Below are positions 58,834 through 64,000 of a stretch of 64,000 nucleotides of DNA, piece by piece; the stretch's first letter is position 1, and each line of letters begins with the position of its first letter. The stretch is from Trichoplax adhaerens (taxonomy: Eukaryota; Placozoa; Uniplacotomia; Trichoplacea; Trichoplacidae). The stretch lies in the NCBI RefSeq assembly GCF_000150275.1, contig NW_002060944.1:1559306-1623305 (forward strand). The letters are read 5' to 3'. The translations under genes were made by a program, and so were the position numbers. A model generated the notes under the pieces. That model searched no databases and was not told the DNA's origin. It worked only from the letters and a program-made list of their open reading frames with translations.

Positions 58834-59317
58834 AGCTATGATTCAAACTTCAAACAGTATGTACATTATTCAGCATTAATATAGATCTCAAATTTGATAA
58901 GAAATAATCTCAATATTGTTTGGTAAGTGGATGGATAGTTGTATAATATACAAGTATAAAATTTATTTCTCGAAATATTAGGCCCTAAGCCAAGCAGGCC
59001 TATCCCAGCAAAACCATTTGTATTTTATAATACGAGTATAGTAGGATGATTCAAACATATAATTTACCGCATTAGCATTTTAGTTTGTAACATAACAAAT
59101 CATGACTTTTTAAATACTCTCCTTGTTATAAACTATCCCATTAGTATTCACTATTCACAGTATGACCCATACTAAAACTATAAAAACCATGTCATATACG
59201 CCAATATTGGAAAACAATTGCAATAGCAAAATAATCAACATTTTAATAGCATGTCTAAAATTAAACGCGCATTAAACTAAAACAACTTAATCGCACGTAA
59301 TTTCTAATACTGTAATA

Positions 59318-62300
59318 TCAAACGACAGTTTCTGCGACAACTTTACATTTTGAAATTGTGTAAGAATCGCTTACACTATCGATGCCACAACTTTCTGCGG
59401 AATTGGGCGAAGTGTAATCCTTAGGTTGTTCTATTTTCCTAAAATCATCACTTGATTTCACATTAACCATCTCATTGACATTAGCCTCACTTTTAGGGAC
59501 TTCGTTTGCAGTTGATAGTATGTTATTAGCATCAACTGCTCCATTCCATGTTTTCACGAGTGAGGACTCTATCAATTCTGATTTGCTAATAGTTTCATTA
59601 TTGTCAGAATCCTCCGAACTTTCAACACAAAAAGATATGACTTTTTCAGTCCAATGAGAAAAAGCTGAGGTTCCAAAATAGTCGTATAGTAAATTGGCGC
59701 CAACAGTGCGTTGGGCATAAAACAGTATATAGGCATCATTCGTAACAATAAAGTCGCTTGAAACTTCCTCAACTCTAGCATCATCAAATGAATACCAGCG
59801 TCCGTTACTTGGATTTCTGCAACATGCCGTATAGTGGCCGCTACCCATGTTTCCATGATGATTGCATACGGCATACAAATCATATATACTACTTTGATGC
59901 CTGAAATCTCGTTGGTTGCGATAACTTCCGTAACTATGCATATCATCGCTATCTGGCCGTCCGATAAAATCTGACATATCTAGCCCAACAATAGGGAAGC
60001 TTACAATGTCATGTAATTTGGTAAAATGTGCTCCAATCTATGAATAACAGAAAACATAACTCATATTATTCGTTATAGCTTGACTGGTAATGATAAATAT
60101 AGACAATCCTAACCTGTTTAAACCTCTTCAAATGTACAATCATCACTTCTGGTAATGTCCACATGCTTAATGTCTTTGTTATACCACGTTGAACTTTATG
60201 GCATGCTGAGCAATTCCACTCACTGTCTTCACAAAGCTACATGAAGTAAAAAGTTTATTTTAATCTTTCGTACCAGTGCTATGGCGTAGAGTTATGTAAC
60301 AAGATCAATTACCTTCTCTTCTTTGGTATATATCTTTAAGCAATCATATAACGTAATACTCGAAGGAAAATTCCCCTTCTCAGCAACAGTTATATCCTCT
60401 ATTGGTTTTTCTTCAATAACACAACCTATGATTCTAATATGGGTTTCCGAAAATAAATTTATAAGCTCATCCCTTTAATAGATGTAAATCATGCAAGCAC
60501 AATACTAAAATTTAATTACTAACGAAAGATACTTTACGTAACATGCTAATATGTAGTTACTGTCAAGCTTACTTGTCTTTCATTTCAGCGTCCCATTCTA
60601 TCATCAATTCAATGTGAGACGGACAATTCTTACATACTGACAGGGCTCTATACAAAAGTAAAAGTCGATCGGATATGTCATGGATAGATATCTAGTCTAA
60701 ATTGAAATAATATATATAGATGCACGTATACCTGTCTATAATTTGATTTTGTAAAGGATATTCGTCGGTTTGATTCAATAGGCCCAAATCTTTTGTAGCA
60801 TTAACAAGTCTTAAGGCAAATGGTGGATTATCATTGGAGTACTAATATTACAAAATTGAATAAAGCAATCATGAAGTGATTCAAGAGTAACGTGTAACAA
60901 CGCTATAAATAATAGCGCTTAAAATCGGCAGGCATTGTACAATTTCCAACCTCATAATTAATCCTTTCCGTAAGCGTCTCCGAAATCTTTCGTAAAATAG
61001 CTTTAGCTAGATCTTCGTAACTAATGTTGCGATGACATCGAAAAGCAACAGGTCGGCCAAATCTATGTGAAAAGTACCTAACCTGAGCATTCTATAAACA
61101 CTAGTGTGGTGATAGTACTAATACATACAAGGGACCTGCATCAGTTACAATTTTATCCCAGCAATGAATCCTACCTGGTTGCCGTGTATCCACTACCTCT
61201 CCTATTGATAATAACAATGGCAATCGTTTCTGAATTGTTAACTTCTTGATATGTCTCTTCTGTAGCTTTAGGAGCAATGTTAGCCCGATCTGTTGTTTCC
61301 ATAGCGTCATCGATACAGTTCGGAAGCTCCATAATATAGCAGGTATCGTTACTACTAATATCCATCACCAGGTCTTTACTGCTTAATAAACGACGAATCC
61401 CATAATAATCCACACTAGCCACTAACATTAATTCTGGCTTGATATTCGTCTGCTGGCTGAATATCTTACATAAACTATCAACCGTCTCATCAGGCGATAT
61501 ATCAACACCAAAGCGGCAACACTGCTTTAATAAATCGTAGTAAACAACTGTGGCTGACACAAATCGGGTATCACGCTGTAATAGCGGCAATGATACACAT
61601 AAAAATGGGTCAAATGTATTAGACTGTTGATTGCAGGAAGGGCAAGTAAGAGATGACCTCAAATAGGCTTGAAAAGTATCCAACACAAAACTATCATTAC
61701 ATCTGCAATAGTTAGCTAAAACCTCGGCTGCAACAGCTTCAACCGGGCGACCAACACTGTCCTAGAATGTGACATTTATTGCAACAAAGTTACACAATTC
61801 TGATAAAAATAATGTCTACACATTTGACAGCATTGTTGTTACCCTTACTGATAGTCACATAATCGGAAAGATACCGCGTAACAAATACTGTATACACGCA
61901 AAAGTTTAGTTCGTAATCCGAATAAGTGCTAATGTAGATCAAGTTGATATTGGTGTTTAGTTTATCGTGGTAAATATATGCACACAAAGTCTTACAGACT
62001 GTGTATCAGTACTTTTTGCATTGCTCTCAATGCCAGTTTGTTGCTGAGGAGCACCTGAGCTAGATAACAGATTGGTTTTCATCAAGAACTATTTTACAAT
62101 CTTGTAATTCATGTTCATATATTTGCATCAAGAAAATGCACAATGAGAATCCTTCGAAAGTCTATCGAGACACAAGACTAATTTTTGCCAGGGTATTCAA
62201 TTATCGTTGATATGACACGATGAACGAGTCAAAATATGAATAACCTGTTCATAATAAAGTTGGTAGCAGCGTCGGTATTTGTAATAAGTGACAGTACAGT

Positions 62301-64000
62301 AGAAAGCATAAATGGAAGACGAACAGCCTTTACGCTTTCTACAGTAATGCACACATACTTATTTAAAGATGCATTAACACTGAATGAGTACAGAATATGC
62401 ATGGATAAGTGTAGACTGACTAAATGAATTTATAAGATTAAATTAAAAGAAGATTACAGTAAAATTAAAAAGAGCGATAAGAATATAGGCAATTACGCAC
62501 GATGACTACCTGGTAAAATGATCTCAATTATGTCTGATTCTATCGCTATACATAAATAAAATAGATAACTTTGAAGGTAATCGTCAACGAGCATTGACAA
62601 GCGCGTTGCATGAAATCAGATCAAGTCATGGTCTCTACATGAAACATTCTCATCGCTTTTGCATTGCGTGAACAGCACTTGCATACATACAGTATACAGT
62701 ATGAGCATATCTGTTGTGACGGGTAGCCTTGATTTGTGCGTATACTGTATAGCTACATAACTCATATACTATAAGATGAGCGAATTTACATTTTACGGAG
62801 CAATTCGTTCGATAAGATCTTTAGCGTTTGCACGTTTTGTCCAACTAAAACAGTGTGCAGAACTTAGCTCTGTCAGCTTCTTGTATTTACTTTACGGTCA
62901 CTAAAATCACTAAAACGGAGATTCCAGATACTACAGTACTGTACAATACTGTACTGTAATGTATGTACTGTGCAATACCGAAAAGTACAGTACAGCCCTG
63001 TTGTCAGCAGGATCGTGTAATGTTATACTGTACACTAGTAGTTAGCGTATGAACGCGGCACATACTGTACTGTACAGTACATTCCAATTTTTCTCCTGCT
63101 CTTGTCAAAATACAAGATTTGCGAACAAGTTTTCTACAATTATAATCAACTTTAAATTTCAATCTATCACTATAAAGTATTAAACAGAATAAGATATCAC
63201 TAAGTTAGCATTTTGCAACTCAAGCAGAAAAATTTGGATAACATTCCCTGTGCAAAACTACATTAGTCAGTTGTGCTGTAGCAGATTTCGTTAATACATA
63301 TATACAGTACAGTACATAAATAAATACAGTAACTATAATTCTACGCGTTATACTGTACATCTTCCATTTTAGATTGACAAAACAAAAAATATTTCAAGTG
63401 AAACTCCCTAGCAGGAGCTTCCAATATTTTCGTTGTACCTCAATATACAACGAATGGGCAAGGGATAAAAGAGACTTACTGCTAGTGTTACAGTATTAAC
63501 TACGCGTATTAACTACATTTGTGTATTATGGTAGACGCTATCAACTGACCTTGGTCGCTTTGTATTTACTCTTAACAGCACGATTTAAATCTTCATGAAT
63601 TTTGTCCAGTAACCACAACAGAAATTCTTGAGCATCATGTTGATTAGAACCACGATACTGGCTACAATATTTACCAACCACAGCTTTAAAATCACTAGAC
63701 ATTTGTGCATCGTAGCGGCATGTCCACATCCCTTTTAATAACACAGCAATTTGCTCGGTCAATTCACCATTAGTTGTTAAATTTTTCGATTTTTTTCGAC
63801 GTTTGACGTCCATTTTATATTCGCCTAAGACAAAATATTTTGCTAATGAATCTGTATTGCATAAACACTGCACAATGGCATTCATGAAACAAGTGTTGCC
63901 ATGATTTCTCAATCCAGATACACCAGGTACTTTGCCATGGGTTAGGGAGCTAACGCTTGATTGATTTTTACTTTTACTACTACTAGTAGAGCCGCTCGAA
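59318..64000 (-). CDS. Ubiquitin-specific protease, USP31/USP43-like (5' partial)
   Basis: Cysteine protease that removes ubiquitin from proteins. The gene runs off the right edge, so its start is missing. The Cys box is at about 63915-63870: GLRNHGNTCFMNAIVQCLCN, with the nucleophile Cys in NTCFMN. QHDAQEFLLWLLDKIHEDL follows in the same exon, which ends near 63550. A large intron follows, then exons near 62085-62000 and 61765-61180, with CPSC of a zinc finger and SNTFDPFLCVSLPLL. Exon 60236-60114 carries the second CxxC (NCSACHKVQR) and VMIVHLKRFKQ. The last exon, 60037-59318, has the His box (CNHHGNMGSGHYTA) and SFDDARVEEV, then about 145 Ser-rich residues ending VVAETVV. The spacing and the SLTCPSC...SNTFDPFLCVSLP segment point to USP31/USP43. 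The large intron holds pentamer island E. Confidence 0.92.
62930..63084. repeat. CAGTA/TACTG palindromic island E (intronic)
   Basis: Same flipping pentamers, with weaker continuation at 63301-63317 and 63350-63358, inside the large intron between the USP Cys-box exon and the next exon. It is the only island not between genes. Confidence 0.8.

Larger units (their letters stand above)
57060..59317. promoter_or_regulatory. Upstream region of F-box gene and downstream region of USP
   Basis: The left part should hold the F-box/ankyrin promoter and contains island D (57541-57796), a 19-base T run (57903-57921) and a G-rich string, GGGCGGGTGGGCGGTGG, near 58167-58183. A possible 55-codon small gene is at 58666-58833. 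The right part should be the USP 3' UTR. Confidence 0.45.

Overview
The window is nuclear DNA of an early-branching animal. It is AT-rich, and almost every gene is split by short introns with GT...AG borders. The proteins are animal-type: Axin with RGS and DIX domains, NUP85, a vanin/biotinidase hydrolase, an SLC38A10-like transporter, the PROPPIN WDR45B/WIPI3, PGAP1, a trefoil GH31 alpha-glucosidase, an F-box/ankyrin protein and a USP31/USP43-type deubiquitinase. Compact, intron-rich, AT-rich DNA with genes this close to vertebrate ones suggests a placozoan (Trichoplax-like) genome; a sponge or cnidarian is not excluded. Exon coordinates come from reading splice sites and phases by eye; those marked approximate were not fully resolved.

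Layout: 1-2447, no gene seen, one long hairpin. 2448-7003 (-), Axin, eight exons. 7004-15492, about 8.5 kb of gene-poor DNA with microsatellites and a nested hairpin. 15493-20226 (-), NUP85. 22006-23580 (+), biotinidase/vanin. 25039-29335 (-), SLC38A10-like transporter with a very long lysine-rich tail. 31792-35541 (+), WDR45B. 36645-44841 (-), PGAP1. 45552-52043 (+), GH31 alpha-glucosidase. 53599-53905 (+), small doubtful gene. 54825-57059 (-), intronless F-box/ankyrin gene. 59318 to beyond the right edge (-), USP31/43-like deubiquitinase, partial at its 5' end.

These are mostly unrelated housekeeping and signalling genes: Wnt control (Axin), nuclear pore (NUP85), vitamin or pantetheine recycling (vanin), amino-acid transport, autophagy (WDR45B), GPI-anchor remodelling (PGAP1), glycan digestion (GH31) and ubiquitin turnover (F-box protein, USP). 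No operon or mobile-element cassette was recognised.

The most striking non-genic signal is a set of islands built from the pentamer CAGTA and its reverse complement TACTG. The strand sense flips repeatedly, so the islands are dense in nested GTAC-centred palindromes. They occupy all three divergent (head-to-head) intergenic intervals and the region upstream of the F-box gene; one more sits in a USP intron. They are absent or reduced to single copies in the convergent intervals and the 7-15 kb gene-poor region. This is a candidate promoter-associated repeat family.
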